Shown one piece after another: positions 8,578-17,995 of a stretch of DNA of 64,000 nt. This stretch comes from Gillisia mitskevichiae (GTDB taxonomy: Bacteria; Bacteroidota; Bacteroidia; Flavobacteriales; Flavobacteriaceae), in contig NZ_RBLG01000002.1 of assembly GCF_003634585.1 (NCBI RefSeq), positions 620,001-684,000 of the forward strand. Reading direction: 5' to 3'. The notes beneath the pieces are model-generated. The model was given only the letters and a program-made list of their open reading frames with translations. It had not been told where the DNA came from and did no database searches. Within the stretch, counting starts at the first letter, position 1. Each line of letters starts with the position of its first letter. Made by a program: the position numbers and the translations under genes.

Positions 8578-8735
8578 TCTGAAAAATATTCTAATTACAA
8601 TGCTAAAAGTAAAAATTTACAAACTTAAAATCTATAATAATAAAAGTTAACTGAAAATAAAACTGAATATTATCTTATGCATTGATTAATCATCTCTTAT
8701 TTATTTAATTTGAAGTAAATCAAACAACAGCTATC

Positions 8736-9953
8736 ATGAAATATAAACCAGCAAACCACATTCAAGACCTTCAATATTTTGGTGAATTTGGGGGAGTAAA
8801 TCCATCCATTTCAGATTCTTCTACCTATACTTTTCTTTCAGCAAAGACCATGTTCGATACTTTTGAAGGGAATGCAGATGGTTGTTATTTATATTCCAGA
8901 CACTCCACTCCATCTAACCTTTATCTTGGAGAAGCCTTGGCAGCTATGGAAGGAACAGAGACTGCAAATGTTGCAGCTTCTGGAATGGGGGCCATCACAG
9001 CTGCACTTTTACAGCTTTGTAAAGCAGACGATCATATAGTCTCCAGCAGAACTATTTACGGCGGTACTTACGCTTTCTTAAAGAATTTTACTCCAAGATT
9101 TAATATTCAAACCAGTTTTGTAGATATCACTAAATTAGATACTGTAGAAGCGGCTATCACACCAAATACCAAAGTTCTCTATTGCGAATCTGTTAGTAAC
9201 CCTTTATTGGAAGTGGCAGATATTGCGGGACTTTCAAAGATTGCAAAGAAGCACGGACTTACTTTAGTAGTAGACAATACTTTTTCTCCTCTCTCTATTA
9301 CTCCTACTGAATTAGGTGCAGATGTAGTAATTCACAGTTTAACCAAATTTATAAATGGAAGTAGCGATACTGTTGGTGGTGTTACCTGTGGAACGCAAGA
9401 ATTCATCAATTCCTTACGAAGTGTAATAGATGGAGCGAATATGTTGTTAGGACCTACTATGGATAGTTTGCGTTCTGCTTCTATATTAAAAAATATGAGA
9501 ACCTTGCACATAAGGATGAAGCAACATAGTAAAAATGCGATGTTCTTAGCAAAGAAATTTGAAGACGATGGTTTTAGAACTGTATATCCTGGCTTAGAAT
9601 CTCATCCAAGTCATGAACTATTCAAATCTATGATGAATGAGGATTACGGATTTGGAGGAATGTTAACCATAGATGTTGGAAGCTTAGATAAGGCAAACGA
9701 ATTGATGGAATTAATGCAAGAGAGAAACCTTGGATATTTAGCTGTGAGCCTAGGCTTCTACAAAACTTTGTTCAGCGCTCCTGGAACTTCTACTTCTTCT
9801 GAAATCCCAGCAGATGAACAAATTGAAATGGGCCTTTCAGATGGTCTTATCCGTTTTTCTATAGGATTAGATAATGATATTGAACGCACCTATAAAATGA
9901 TGAAAGACTGTATGGAAACTGTAGGGCTGTTGCGAAACATGAGTGTAAATTAA
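8736..9953 (+). CDS. Cys/Met metabolism PLP-dependent enzyme (gamma-lyase/gamma-synthase family)
   Basis: A 405-residue fold-type I PLP enzyme. The PLP lysine is K204 in HSLTKFINGSSD; YSRHSTPSN, ASGMGAITAAL and VVDNTFSPL are family motifs. Members include methionine gamma-lyase, cystathionine gamma-lyase/synthase and O-acetylhomoserine sulfhydrylase. The loop that carries the special cysteine of methionine gamma-lyase (YGC) reads YGGT here, so a strict methionine gamma-lyase label is not supported. The divergent Lrp/AsnC gene suggests amino-acid-responsive catabolism. A terminator follows. Confidence 0.88.
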   Translation: MKYKPANHIQDLQYFGEFGGVNPSISDSSTYTFLSAKTMFDTFEGNADGCYLYSRHSTPSNLYLGEALAAMEGTETANVAASGMGAITAALLQLCKADDHIVSSRTIYGGTYAFLKNFTPRFNIQTSFVDITKLDTVEAAITPNTKVLYCESVSNPLLEVADIAGLSKIAKKHGLTLVVDNTFSPLSITPTELGADVVIHSLTKFINGSSDTVGGVTCGTQEFINSLRSVIDGANMLLGPTMDSLRSASILKNMRTLHIRMKQHSKNAMFLAKKFEDDGFRTVYPGLESHPSHELFKSMMNEDYGFGGMLTIDVGSLDKANELMELMQERNLGYLAVSLGFYKTLFSAPGTSTSSEIPADEQIEMGLSDGLIRFSIGLDNDIERTYKMMKDCMETVGLLRNMSVN

Positions 9954-9973
9954 GATTAACCATTCTTTTAAAA

Positions 9974-10013
9974 TTATGCCTGATAGAATGAATTTTCTAA
10001 CAGGCATTTTTTA
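9974..10013 (+). terminator. Terminator after the PLP enzyme gene
   Basis: ATGCCTG (9976-9982) pairs with CAGGCAT (10001-10007), with inner TAGA/TCTA pairing, and then a T run. Confidence 0.75.
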
Positions 10014-10066
10014 TTGATTAGTTTTACCTTAGAGACCTACAAAGCACTACTTAAAAACAGCACTTT

Positions 10067-10726
10067 ATGAAACCAATTAATTCTTATATCGATCACACCT
10101 TACTTAAATCTACAGCAAGCATAGACGATATCACAACTTTATGCAATGAAGCTATGAAGTATTATTTCTTTTCGGTGTGTGTAAATGGTTACTATGTGCC
10201 ATTAGCAGAGGAACTTCTAAGGGATTCTAAAGTAAAGATCTGTACGGTAGTTGGATTTCCTCTAGGCGCAATGTCTACTAGAGCTAAATTATTTGAAGCG
10301 GAAGATGCTATTGGTTATGGGGCAGATGAAGTAGATATGGTAATGAATCTAGGACTTCTAAAATCTGGAAAATTGAATTCTGTAGAAACCGACATAGCTT
10401 CAGTTAAAAATACCATCGGAATAAAAGTGCTGAAGGTTATTATTGAAACCTGTTATCTTACTTCAGAAGAAATAAGCACCGCTAGCAAAATTGTAGAAAG
10501 TGCAGGCGCAGATTATGTGAAGACTTCTACGGGTTTTGGTCCCAAAGGAGCTAGCTTAGACCTGATCTCAGAGATCAAAAAAAATGTTTCTTCAAATATG
10601 AAGATTAAAGCTTCAGGGGGAATAAGAGATTTTATTACTGCAAGAGCTTACATAGATCTTGGTGTTTCTCGTATTGGCACTTCTTCTGGCATTGCAATTT
10701 TTAATGGAGAAAAAAGTTTATTGTAA
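10067..10726 (+). CDS. deoC: Deoxyribose-phosphate aldolase
   Basis: DeoC cleaves 2-deoxyribose-5-phosphate into glyceraldehyde-3-phosphate and acetaldehyde in deoxynucleoside salvage. Seen are SYIDHTLLKSTA at the N-terminus, the VVGFPLGAMSTRAK block, LKVIIETCYLT with the catalytic lysine region, the Schiff-base lysine in DYVKTSTGF, and KASGGIRDF. At 219 residues the length is standard. It stands alone between the PLP enzyme terminator and the antiporter gene, with no other deo gene. Confidence 0.94.
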   Translation: MKPINSYIDHTLLKSTASIDDITTLCNEAMKYYFFSVCVNGYYVPLAEELLRDSKVKICTVVGFPLGAMSTRAKLFEAEDAIGYGADEVDMVMNLGLLKSGKLNSVETDIASVKNTIGIKVLKVIIETCYLTSEEISTASKIVESAGADYVKTSTGFGPKGASLDLISEIKKNVSSNMKIKASGGIRDFITARAYIDLGVSRIGTSSGIAIFNGEKSLL

Positions 10727-10810
10727 AATATATTTTTCGAATTAAGAGGTTTCATTCCCTTCAGAAGAAATTTACTTTATCCTTTTAATACACCTATCTA
10801 ACTCGACCAA

Positions 10811-10845
10811 GTAATATTATTAATGATTAGGATTAATAATATTAC
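10811..10845. promoter_or_regulatory. Perfect 14-bp inverted repeat upstream of nhaC-like gene
   Basis: GTAATATTATTAAT at 10811-10824 and its exact reverse complement at 10832-10845 flank a 7-base spacer GATTAGG. It lies about 80 bases before the antiporter start. It could be a regulator binding site or an AT-rich hairpin; no T run follows. Confidence 0.5.
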
Positions 10846-10926
10846 TATCAGATATAGCATGGACAATATTTGGGTTGCAAAATATGTGTTAAAATCGTAA
10901 CATTACGAACCAAAAAATAACACTTA

Positions 10927-12411
10927 ATGGAAGGCTCGACGAATCACCAAGAAAATGACCCAATAATTGTAAATAGAGAACTAAGCATCTGGGAAGCACT
11001 TATCCCTGTATTTTGTTTAATAGGATTACTAGCCTTTAACGTGTATGTTTTTGGAGATGACGCACTTAGCGGATCAAATCAGTTTATCCTTTTAATAGGA
11101 GGTGCAATAGCCGCGATCGTAGGATTTTACAATAAGGTGAAATTTGATGCTATGATAGATGAGGTCGCTAATAACGTACAAAGTACTGCTGGCGCGATCC
11201 TAATTTTACTTATGGTAGGTTCGCTTGCTGGAACTTGGATGGTAAGTGGAATTATCCCCACCATGATCTTTTACGGACTTCAAATTCTTAATCCGACCAT
11301 CTTTTTACCAGCCTGTGTAGTTATATGCTCTATTATATCGGTGGCCACTGGAAGTAGTTGGACGACCTCTGCTACTGTAGGTATTGCTTTGATAGGAATT
11401 GCAAATGCATTGGATATCTCTGTTGGAATGACGGCCGGAGCCATTCTATCTGGAGCTTATTTTGGAGATAAGATCTCTCCTTTAAGTGACACTACGAACC
11501 TTGCTCCTGCAATGGCCGGCACAGATCTTTTTACGCATATTAGATACATGTTACTTACTACTGTTCCAACCATTGTAATTACTCTAATTATATTTATCAT
11601 AATAGGTTTAAATTTGGACGTTTCGGGAACCACAGACACTTCTGCTATCTTAAATACTATAGAAACCACTTTTACTATTACCCCATGGTTATTTGTTATT
11701 CCCGGGATCGTAATTTTCTTGATAGTTAAAAAAACATCTCCGCTTATTGCCCTATTAATTGGAACACTTTTAGGCGCAGCTGCAGCAGTGATCTTTCAGC
11801 CCGGGATATTAATGCAGATCTCAGGGGTAGAGAATTTAGATTTCATTTCTGGATATAAGGCAATAATGAATGCTATGACGGTAGATACCGCAATTGTTAC
11901 AGAGAATGAAACCTTGAACGATCTCTTCTCCTCTGGAGGGATGTCAGGAATGATGGGAACTATCTGGTTAATATTATGTGCTATGGTTTTTGGAGGAATT
12001 ATGGAGGCTATTGGAGCGCTAACCAGAATAAGTACTGCGCTACTAAATCTTTTCCATACTACCTTTGGATTGTTCGCTAGTACTGTTTTTAGTTGTTTAG
12101 CTTTAAACGTAACTGCATCAGACCAATATCTTGCGATCGTAGTGCCAGGAAAAATGTTTGCTAAAGCTTATAAAGATAAAGGCTTAGCTCCAGAAAACTT
12201 AAGTAGAACTCTTGAAGATTCTGGAACTGTAACATCTGTTTTGGTACCTTGGAACACTTGCGGAGCATATCATAGTGGAGTATTAGGAGTACCAACACTT
12301 TCTTATGCAGGCTTCGCATTCTTCAATTATATTAGCCCATTTATGACTTTACTCTTTGCAGCATTCAGTATTAAAATACGACAATTAACAGCACAACAAG
12401 CTCAGGCTTAG
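10927..12411 (+). CDS. nhaC: Na+/H+ antiporter, NhaC family
   Basis: A 494-residue inner-membrane protein with about 11-12 hydrophobic segments. The family blocks are clear: ATGSSWTTSATVGIALIGIA, GAILSGAYFGDKISPLSDT and NVTASDQYLAIVVPGKMF. PWNTCGAYHSGVLGV near the C-terminus is also typical. NhaC-type carriers exchange Na+ for protons, and some relatives carry malate/lactate, so the substrate is not certain. A 200-base upstream region carries a striking inverted repeat, and a strong terminator follows. Confidence 0.88.
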   Translation: MEGSTNHQENDPIIVNRELSIWEALIPVFCLIGLLAFNVYVFGDDALSGSNQFILLIGGAIAAIVGFYNKVKFDAMIDEVANNVQSTAGAILILLMVGSLAGTWMVSGIIPTMIFYGLQILNPTIFLPACVVICSIISVATGSSWTTSATVGIALIGIANALDISVGMTAGAILSGAYFGDKISPLSDTTNLAPAMAGTDLFTHIRYMLLTTVPTIVITLIIFIIIGLNLDVSGTTDTSAILNTIETTFTITPWLFVIPGIVIFLIVKKTSPLIALLIGTLLGAAAAVIFQPGILMQISGVENLDFISGYKAIMNAMTVDTAIVTENETLNDLFSSGGMSGMMGTIWLILCAMVFGGIMEAIGALTRISTALLNLFHTTFGLFASTVFSCLALNVTASDQYLAIVVPGKMFAKAYKDKGLAPENLSRTLEDSGTVTSVLVPWNTCGAYHSGVLGVPTLSYAGFAFFNYISPFMTLLFAAFSIKIRQLTAQQAQA

Positions 12412-12500
12412 TCAGCTATACAGATAAGAATAGAATTAATCTATTCAAAAATTAAATAGCTATAGTCAAAGTTTATAATGTGATAAGAAATTAGAATTTC

Positions 12501-12528
12501 AATAGCCCGCAAGCGCGGGCTATTTTTA
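12501..12528 (+). terminator. Terminator after the nhaC-like gene
   Basis: AATAGCCCGC, a short loop and GCGGGCTATT, then Ts. It is GC-rich and strong, and separates the antiporter from the peroxiredoxin unit. Confidence 0.85.
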
Positions 12529-12536
12529 TACTTTTG
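12529..12536 (+). promoter_or_regulatory. Predicted -7 element for the peroxiredoxin operon
   Basis: TACTTTTG fits TAnnTTTG. It directly abuts the upstream terminator and lies 34 bases before the peroxiredoxin ATG. Confidence 0.55.
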
Positions 12537-12570
12537 CCCCAGAAATTAATAACAAAAAAATAGAATCAAT

Positions 12571-13209
<639 letters not shown>

Positions 13210-13222
13210 AAAAAGAAAGATC

Positions 13223-13537
13223 ATGGTAAAGGAATTAGAACAAGATAATCTTCAGGAGATCATCGCTGGAAATGGTACTGTAATGGTGCAATACATGGCC
13301 GGTTGGTGTGGTAACTGTAGAGTAATGAAGCCAAAATTTAAAAAATTGGCTGGAGAGAATGAGACTGCAACCTTTTTAATGGTAGATGCAGAAAAATTTC
13401 CTGAATCTAGAAAGATGGCAAACGTGGATAATTTACCAACCTTTGCTGCTTTTAAAGATGGAAAATTAGTGAACCAAGTTCAAACAAATAAATTTGAATT
13501 ACTTAAAGATCTAGTAAATGAAGTTACCAGTAATTAA
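13223..13537 (+). CDS. Thioredoxin-like protein
   Basis: A 104-residue single-domain thioredoxin fold with the active site AGWCGNCRVMKPKF; WCGNC has Asn in place of the usual Pro. The cis-proline loop VDNLPTFAAFKDG is present. There is no signal peptide, so it is cytoplasmic. It lies between the peroxiredoxin and a small conserved protein, and probably recycles the peroxiredoxin. The Asn would alter the redox potential relative to WCGPC thioredoxins (inference). Confidence 0.9.
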   Translation: MVKELEQDNLQEIIAGNGTVMVQYMAGWCGNCRVMKPKFKKLAGENETATFLMVDAEKFPESRKMANVDNLPTFAAFKDGKLVNQVQTNKFELLKDLVNEVTSN

Positions 13538-13766
13538 ACATTTGCAACGTAATAATGACGCTGAAAAACTTCAAAATACCATAGATGTATTAGAAAGTTT
13601 TACAGAGCACAGATCTGTTACCGATGAGGAAATGGATGTGATTGGTGAATTACTCACTAATTTATGCGGGGCAGTAGAAGTACATCAAATGATTGAAAAC
13701 GGTGATTCTGAAATGGATGCCGCCAACAATTTTGTTAAGAAAGTGATGGGTTCTATAGACCGATAA
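13518..13766 (+). CDS. Small conserved protein (DUF6952-like)
   Basis: An 82-residue soluble protein whose ATG lies 20 bases inside the thioredoxin gene, so translation is probably coupled. It is acidic and helical (KLPVIKHLQRNNDAEKLQN; LTNLCGAVEVHQMIENGD), with a single cysteine. I recall this type of protein as DUF6952, found next to peroxiredoxin/thioredoxin genes in Bacteroidota. No function is known; the context points to peroxide metabolism. Confidence 0.8.
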   Translation: MKLPVIKHLQRNNDAEKLQNTIDVLESFTEHRSVTDEEMDVIGELLTNLCGAVEVHQMIENGDSEMDAANNFVKKVMGSIDR

Positions 13767-13784
13767 GATTTAATAATTTATATT

Positions 13785-13827
13785 AAAGAAGGCTGATTTA
13801 AAATTTAAATCGGCCTTCTTTGTTTTT
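13785..13827 (+). terminator. Terminator after the peroxiredoxin-thioredoxin unit
   Basis: AAAGAAGGCTGATTTA pairs (one G-T wobble) with TAAATCGGCCTTCTTT, then TGTTTTT. It separates this unit from tpx. Confidence 0.8.
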
Positions 13828-13897
13828 ATGATAATTTTAGTAAAACCCCATTTCTTATACATTAAATTTAGATTTTATAACAATAAACACGGGATTT

Positions 13898-14398
13898 ATG
13901 CCACAGATAACTTTAAGAGAGAAAACAATTACTACGTATGGTAGTTTACCTGAGAATGGAGAAAAAGCTCCATATTTTGAACTGATCCGTTCTGATATGA
14001 CTAAGGCTAATTTGAACGATTTTAAAGGAAAAAGAGTGATCATGAATATTTTTCCGAGTATAGATACAAACGTTTGTGCTACCTCTGTTAGAAACTTCAA
14101 TGAAAGAGCAACAGGTTTAAAAAATACCGAAGTACTTAGTATTTCCAGGGATCTTCCATTCGCCTTAAAACGTTTTGTAGATGATGAAGGTTTAGATAAA
14201 GTAACAAACCTATCTGACTTTAGACAAGGGGATTTTGGAAAAGATTATGGAGTAGAAATGATGGATGGCCCTTTAGAAGGCTTGCTTTCTCGAGTAGTAA
14301 TTGTTTTAGATGAAGAAGGAAAAGTGATACATAGTCAACAAGTTCCGGATATTTCCGAAGAACCTGACTATCTTGCGGCTCTAAAATCATTATTATAG
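13898..14398 (+). CDS. tpx: Thiol peroxidase (Tpx-type peroxiredoxin)
   Basis: An atypical 2-Cys peroxiredoxin of 166 residues that reduces lipid and other hydroperoxides with thioredoxin. The peroxidatic cysteine is in PSIDTNVCATSVRNFNE near residue 60. The Tpx resolving cysteine (usually near residue 95) is replaced: LSISRDLPFALKRF has serine/arginine rather than the usual DLPFAQxRFC. It may therefore be a 1-Cys form (inference). The TAG stop overlaps the GTG start of dgkA. Confidence 0.9.
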   Translation: MPQITLREKTITTYGSLPENGEKAPYFELIRSDMTKANLNDFKGKRVIMNIFPSIDTNVCATSVRNFNERATGLKNTEVLSISRDLPFALKRFVDDEGLDKVTNLSDFRQGDFGKDYGVEMMDGPLEGLLSRVVIVLDEEGKVIHSQQVPDISEEPDYLAALKSLL

Positions 14399-14775
14399 TG
14401 AAGGATAGTTATCTAGCAAAAAGAATACGTGGCGGAGGATATGCAATTAAAGGAGCATTGATCTTATTAAAAACAGAACCTAGTATACAAGTTCAAGCAG
14501 TGATCTCTGTATTGATTTGTATTGCTGGGTTTTATTTTGATATTACAAAGACGGAGTGGATCTTTCAAGTACTGGCAATTGGCTTGGTATTAAGTACAGA
14601 AGGACTTAATAGCTCTATCGAAGGAATAGCAGATTTTGTGCATCCAGATTTTCATAGCAAAATTGGATATATTAAAGATGTGGCAGCGGGTGCAGTTCTA
14701 TTTTCTGCACTTACAGCAGTAATAATAGCTTGTTTTATCTATCTTCCTTATTTATTTCCATCATTTTTCAGCTAA
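14398..14775 (+). CDS. dgkA: Diacylglycerol/undecaprenol kinase family protein
   Basis: A 125-residue membrane kinase with an N-terminal amphipathic region and three transmembrane segments. The family signature is in LSTEGLNSSIEGIADFV, followed by GYIKDVAAGAVLFSAL. It phosphorylates diacylglycerol or undecaprenol for lipid recycling. The start is GTG, sharing its G with the tpx stop. In related flavobacteria I recall dgkA followed closely by ftsK; here ftsK lies 23.5 kb away. Confidence 0.9.
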   Translation: MKDSYLAKRIRGGGYAIKGALILLKTEPSIQVQAVISVLICIAGFYFDITKTEWIFQVLAIGLVLSTEGLNSSIEGIADFVHPDFHSKIGYIKDVAAGAVLFSALTAVIIACFIYLPYLFPSFFS

Positions 14776-14802
14776 ATGTTTGATGGAAATATTTGAGAAT
14801 TC

Positions 14803-14979
14803 TTAGACGAACATCGCCATTAGGCTACCGCAAATTGCTCCAGAACTTATTCCTGTAACAATTCCTAATACTGGGATTCCAATTATACCTCCAATGGCAA
14901 ATCCCAAGAATAATCCAAATATGCAGCCTAGGAACAGTCCTATAAAAATGTGAAATTTATTCTTGAAAAACTTTTTCAT
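14803..14979 (-). CDS. Small glycine-rich membrane protein, 58 residues
   Basis: A short ORF with a basic N-terminus (MKKFFKNKFHIF) and two hydrophobic segments rich in small residues, such as FLGCIFGLFLGFAIGGIIG and GIVTGISSGAICG. These resemble glycine-zipper membrane proteins. It is convergent with dgkA. The clean hydrophobic topology supports a real gene; no function can be assigned. Confidence 0.55.
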   Translation of the reverse strand: MKKFFKNKFHIFIGLFLGCIFGLFLGFAIGGIIGIPVLGIVTGISSGAICGSLMAMFV

Positions 14980-15203
14980 AATCGTTTAAATAATATAATA
15001 AAAGGGTATTGGTTAAACCTTTAATTAATACTATTAGATCATTTAATAAATCTGGGGTAATAAATTTATACTTAGGGAGATCTATATATTAAATTAGCGA
15101 ATTTTAAAAATTCGTCCTTTTAAATTAATCTCGAAGGAAGGGCATTCGTGAATCGATGTCTAAATTAGTTTATTTATTTGAGCTAACAAAATGTATTTAT
15201 TAC

Positions 15204-15656
15204 TTAAAGAACTTTACTAAAACACACGCTGCTTTTCACCCCCGCATATTGTCCATAGTTTTCAGAAATTTTATATTTCGCATTATGATAAAGTCCAATC
15301 GCATCTTTAAAACTAATTCCTGTTTCCAAGATACACTGCTTATAACCTAATTCTTTAGCCCAGGTCTCCAATTCTGTAAGAATTTGAGATGCTATTTTAT
15401 TTCCGCGTCCTTCTGGTAAAACAAACATTCGTTTTATTTCAATTTTGTCTTTATCAAAATTCTTAATTGCCCCACAACCCACAGCTTTTCCTTTAAAATA
15501 TGCCAATACAATATTTTTGATAGAATCAATTTTATTGTATTGATCAAAGAACTCATGTTCTTCGCCATCTCTAATCGTTAATTCATTATCTAACAATATA
15601 TTCAATGCCACAAAATCCGGATCCTCAGAGGTAGTTCTTATTAATCTTATCATCAT
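15204..15656 (-). CDS. GNAT family N-acetyltransferase
   Basis: A 150-residue acetyl-CoA-dependent acetyltransferase. The GNAT core is visible: motif D/A with IKRMFVLPEGRGNKIASQIL (acetyl-CoA pyrophosphate loop R-G-x-K-I-A) and motif B with YKQCILETGISFKDAIGLY. Its acceptor substrate is unknown; small GNATs of this type acetylate amino acids or other amines. It is monocistronic and opens the long minus-strand accessory block. Confidence 0.85.
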   Translation of the reverse strand: MMIRLIRTTSEDPDFVALNILLDNELTIRDGEEHEFFDQYNKIDSIKNIVLAYFKGKAVGCGAIKNFDKDKIEIKRMFVLPEGRGNKIASQILTELETWAKELGYKQCILETGISFKDAIGLYHNAKYKISENYGQYAGVKSSVCFSKVL

Positions 15657-15887
15657 TTTAATTTAAGAGAAAAACATTTTTAATTTTATTCTCTATGGCT
15701 TTGCTATTATTTTTAAATATCTTTTCAAAAGTGTTATATGTCGCCAAATGCTATGCATTTTCATGGACTTGACCTGGTAATAAGTTGAAATATAATCTAG
15801 TTGCTAGAAGAACACTTGCTAAAGATTGTCTCTCCAGATCTTTAGATATCTATTCATTATAAGCACTTCTTAAATAGATACTTCATT

Positions 15888-16409
15888 TTAATTTGCTTCC
15901 CATTTATAAAGTAAAATCGGTTCTTTACTATTTGGCAGGCTGATCTCCTTCTTATATTCAAGATCTAGCTTTTCCAATAATTTTTGAGAGCCTATATTTT
16001 TCTTATTAGTTATAGCGCTTAGCCTATCTAGTCTGAACTCTTTTAAAGCAAGCTCCTTGATTTTAAAAGCACTTTCCAAAGCATAACCTTGGTTTTCATA
16101 TTCAGGTAAAAATGCAAAGCCTATATCTATGCCTTCTACTCCTTCCCTATCATATAATCCGCAACAACCAATTTTTGAATTATCCGATTTCCTAATTACC
16201 GTAAAGTTACCGAAACCATATTTTTTAATAACTGGAAGTATGTTATTCTGGATATAAGCTTCAGCATCTTCTTTACTTCTAATATTTCTATCTCCAATAA
16301 ATTGAAGCCATTTAGGAGTATTCAGTAACTCAAGCATAAAAGCAGCATCCTCTAAAGTAGACAATCTTAAGGATAACCGCTCTGTATGGTAAGTGATGTC
16401 TTGATTCAT
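15888..16409 (-). CDS. GNAT family acetyltransferase, RimJ/RimL-like
   Basis: A 173-residue protein of the RimJ/RimL branch. The N-terminus TERLSLRLSTLEDAAFM is characteristic, followed by KIGCCGLYDREGVEGIDIGF, LPEYENQGYALESAF (acetyl-CoA site) and NIGSQKLLEKLDL. It probably acetylates a protein N-terminus or small amine; the substrate is unknown. It lies 39 bases downstream of the broken DUF5996 gene on the same strand. Confidence 0.88.
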   Translation of the reverse strand: MNQDITYHTERLSLRLSTLEDAAFMLELLNTPKWLQFIGDRNIRSKEDAEAYIQNNILPVIKKYGFGNFTVIRKSDNSKIGCCGLYDREGVEGIDIGFAFLPEYENQGYALESAFKIKELALKEFRLDRLSAITNKKNIGSQKLLEKLDLEYKKEISLPNSKEPILLYKWEAN

Positions 16410-16448
16410 ATAAAAATTTTCATCAGCTAAAGGTCGAGAATTTAATGT

Positions 16449-17364
16449 TTAGCTCACAACTTGTTTTTCCAGGACTTTCCTATTCCAATTTGCAAGATCT
16501 GCGGCATTGTTATAAGTACTATGTAAAAAAGCTAATAACGTTTTAGCTGGATCTTCAGATTGTTGCACATTACTATATGGCAAAATAAATTCTCCCATGT
16601 CCTTGAAATAATATCCGTTTTTAGGTCTTATATGCGTAGCATTAAAACCTTTAGGTTCTGGATAGATATAATTATAAAATGCTGCAAAAGGCAAGATTTC
16701 GCTTCCTGGCCAAAAGCCGCTGCTACTCACTTCATGAGAATAGGCTTCTTGTGCCACCCAATCTGGTAAATTAGGAATCCCTCCAGGATGTTTTGGAGCC
16801 TCTTTTCCAGAAAAACGAGAAACTGCTAGATCGAAACTGCCCCAGAAGAAATGTACAGGGCTCGATTTCCCTATAAATTCTGAACGAAATTTATTAAATA
16901 CTTCATCTACATTTAATAAAACTCTGTGCCAATTAGAGGCATGTACAGGATCGTATTCCTTATGATTATCATCTTTATCAAATGGCAATGGATCTACCAT
17001 TTCGCTGGGAGTTTTATTGATTTTCACCTCGATCCCAAATTCTTTTAGACATTCCATTACATTATTATAACACCCAGCTACAGATAAATTCTTTAAACTA
17101 AAAGAACTGTTCTCTCCATCAGGTTATTACTTGTAACTCATGATCTATAAAATCGAAATTTATCTGAAAGTGTTTATTCTCTGAGGGTATATCTCCAGTT
17201 GTTAGTCCGCGTGGATTCACAAATAAAGTAGTATGCCAAGAATGATTGATCCAAGGCATTTGTGTGAGTTTCACTTTCCCAGCGATCTGGGTCCATAAAT
17301 GTATGGTTTCATAAGTTCTTTTTGCATCTTGGTAAGAGAGCACTGGCCAATTTTCTTTTTTCAT
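16449..17364 (-). pseudogene. DUF5996 family gene broken by a frameshift
   Basis: Two reading frames together give one DUF5996-like protein of about 305 residues. The upstream frame (17364 to 17119) carries NWPVLSYQDAKRTYETIHLW and ends in DFIDHELQVIT. The downstream frame resumes at DGENSSFSLKNLSVAG and runs through SSPVHFFWGSFDLAVSRFSG and EVSSSGFWPGSE. Joining VIT to DGEN needs a change of one base near 17119-17124, as if one T had been inserted. Both halves look intact, so the lesion is recent, a programmed shift, or a sequencing error. The family's function is unknown. Confidence 0.8.
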
Positions 17365-17389
17365 AACGTCAATATTAAAGCTTTAAAAA

Positions 17390-17417
17390 CCTAATAATCA
17401 TACGATTAATTATTAGG
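17390..17417. repeat. 9-bp inverted repeat upstream of the DUF5996 gene
   Basis: CCTAATAAT at 17390-17398 and ATTATTAGG at 17409-17417 form a perfect inverted repeat with a 10-base spacer. It begins 26 bases before the start codon on the minus strand. Possible operator or hairpin. Confidence 0.4.
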
Positions 17418-17533
17418 AACTCTAATTTAAGACTATATTTTCAGAAAACTAAGGCCATAGAAATATCTATCTTTTAAATAGACAGCATTCCCAGTTTAGA
17501 AGGACTCTAAATTCTTACGAACTGGAATTTTAA

Positions 17534-17995
17534 TTAATTAATTTCAAGTTCTAATTGTCTGTTATTTTCTTGGGCTCTTTTATCCATTTCAGAGCCTACA
17601 AAAACACCAATCGCTAGACCAATTGGAAGCCCCATTGCTATAGCCGATATATTATCTAAAATAGTAGATAATACAATCCCTAAAGGGAGCCCAAACACAC
17701 ACATCCCAAGAGCTAACCAAAGATTGCGATAGTAATTCTTAGGAACGATCTCTAGATCTTTTATAAGTTTTTTTAAGACCTTCTTTTTAACCAATTTAAT
17801 GTAGAAGTATAATTTTAAGTGATTATCTATAACAGCATTTAATCTGAAGATCTCTTCATTTAAATCCACCACTACTTCCGGCGGTAACTCTCTGCTTTGT
17901 AATTCTTGAACAAGATCTTCAAGCAACTCATATTCCTTACTTATCGCTTTTTTCTTTTCAAAAAAACAGCGCTTCTTTAAGCCTTCTAGTTCCAT
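17534..17995 (-). CDS. Hypothetical membrane protein with coiled N-terminal region
   Basis: A 153-residue protein I do not recognise. Residues 1-85 are charged and predicted helical (ISKEYELLEDLVQELQSREL), possibly coiled coil. Two hydrophobic segments follow (LWLALGMCVFGLPLGIVLST and a glycine-rich GLPIGLAIGVFVGSE), then a polar tail. The topology suggests an inner-membrane protein with a cytoplasmic helical domain. Low-density intergenic DNA flanks it on both sides. Confidence 0.65.
   Translation of the reverse strand: MELEGLKKRCFFEKKKAISKEYELLEDLVQELQSRELPPEVVVDLNEEIFRLNAVIDNHLKLYFYIKLVKKKVLKKLIKDLEIVPKNYYRNLWLALGMCVFGLPLGIVLSTILDNISAIAMGLPIGLAIGVFVGSEMDKRAQENNRQLELEIN

Noticed and set aside
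15156-15350. Plus-strand ORF overlapping the GNAT gene, and similar antisense ORFs throughout
   Set aside because: They lie opposite well-supported genes and have no domain or signal features.
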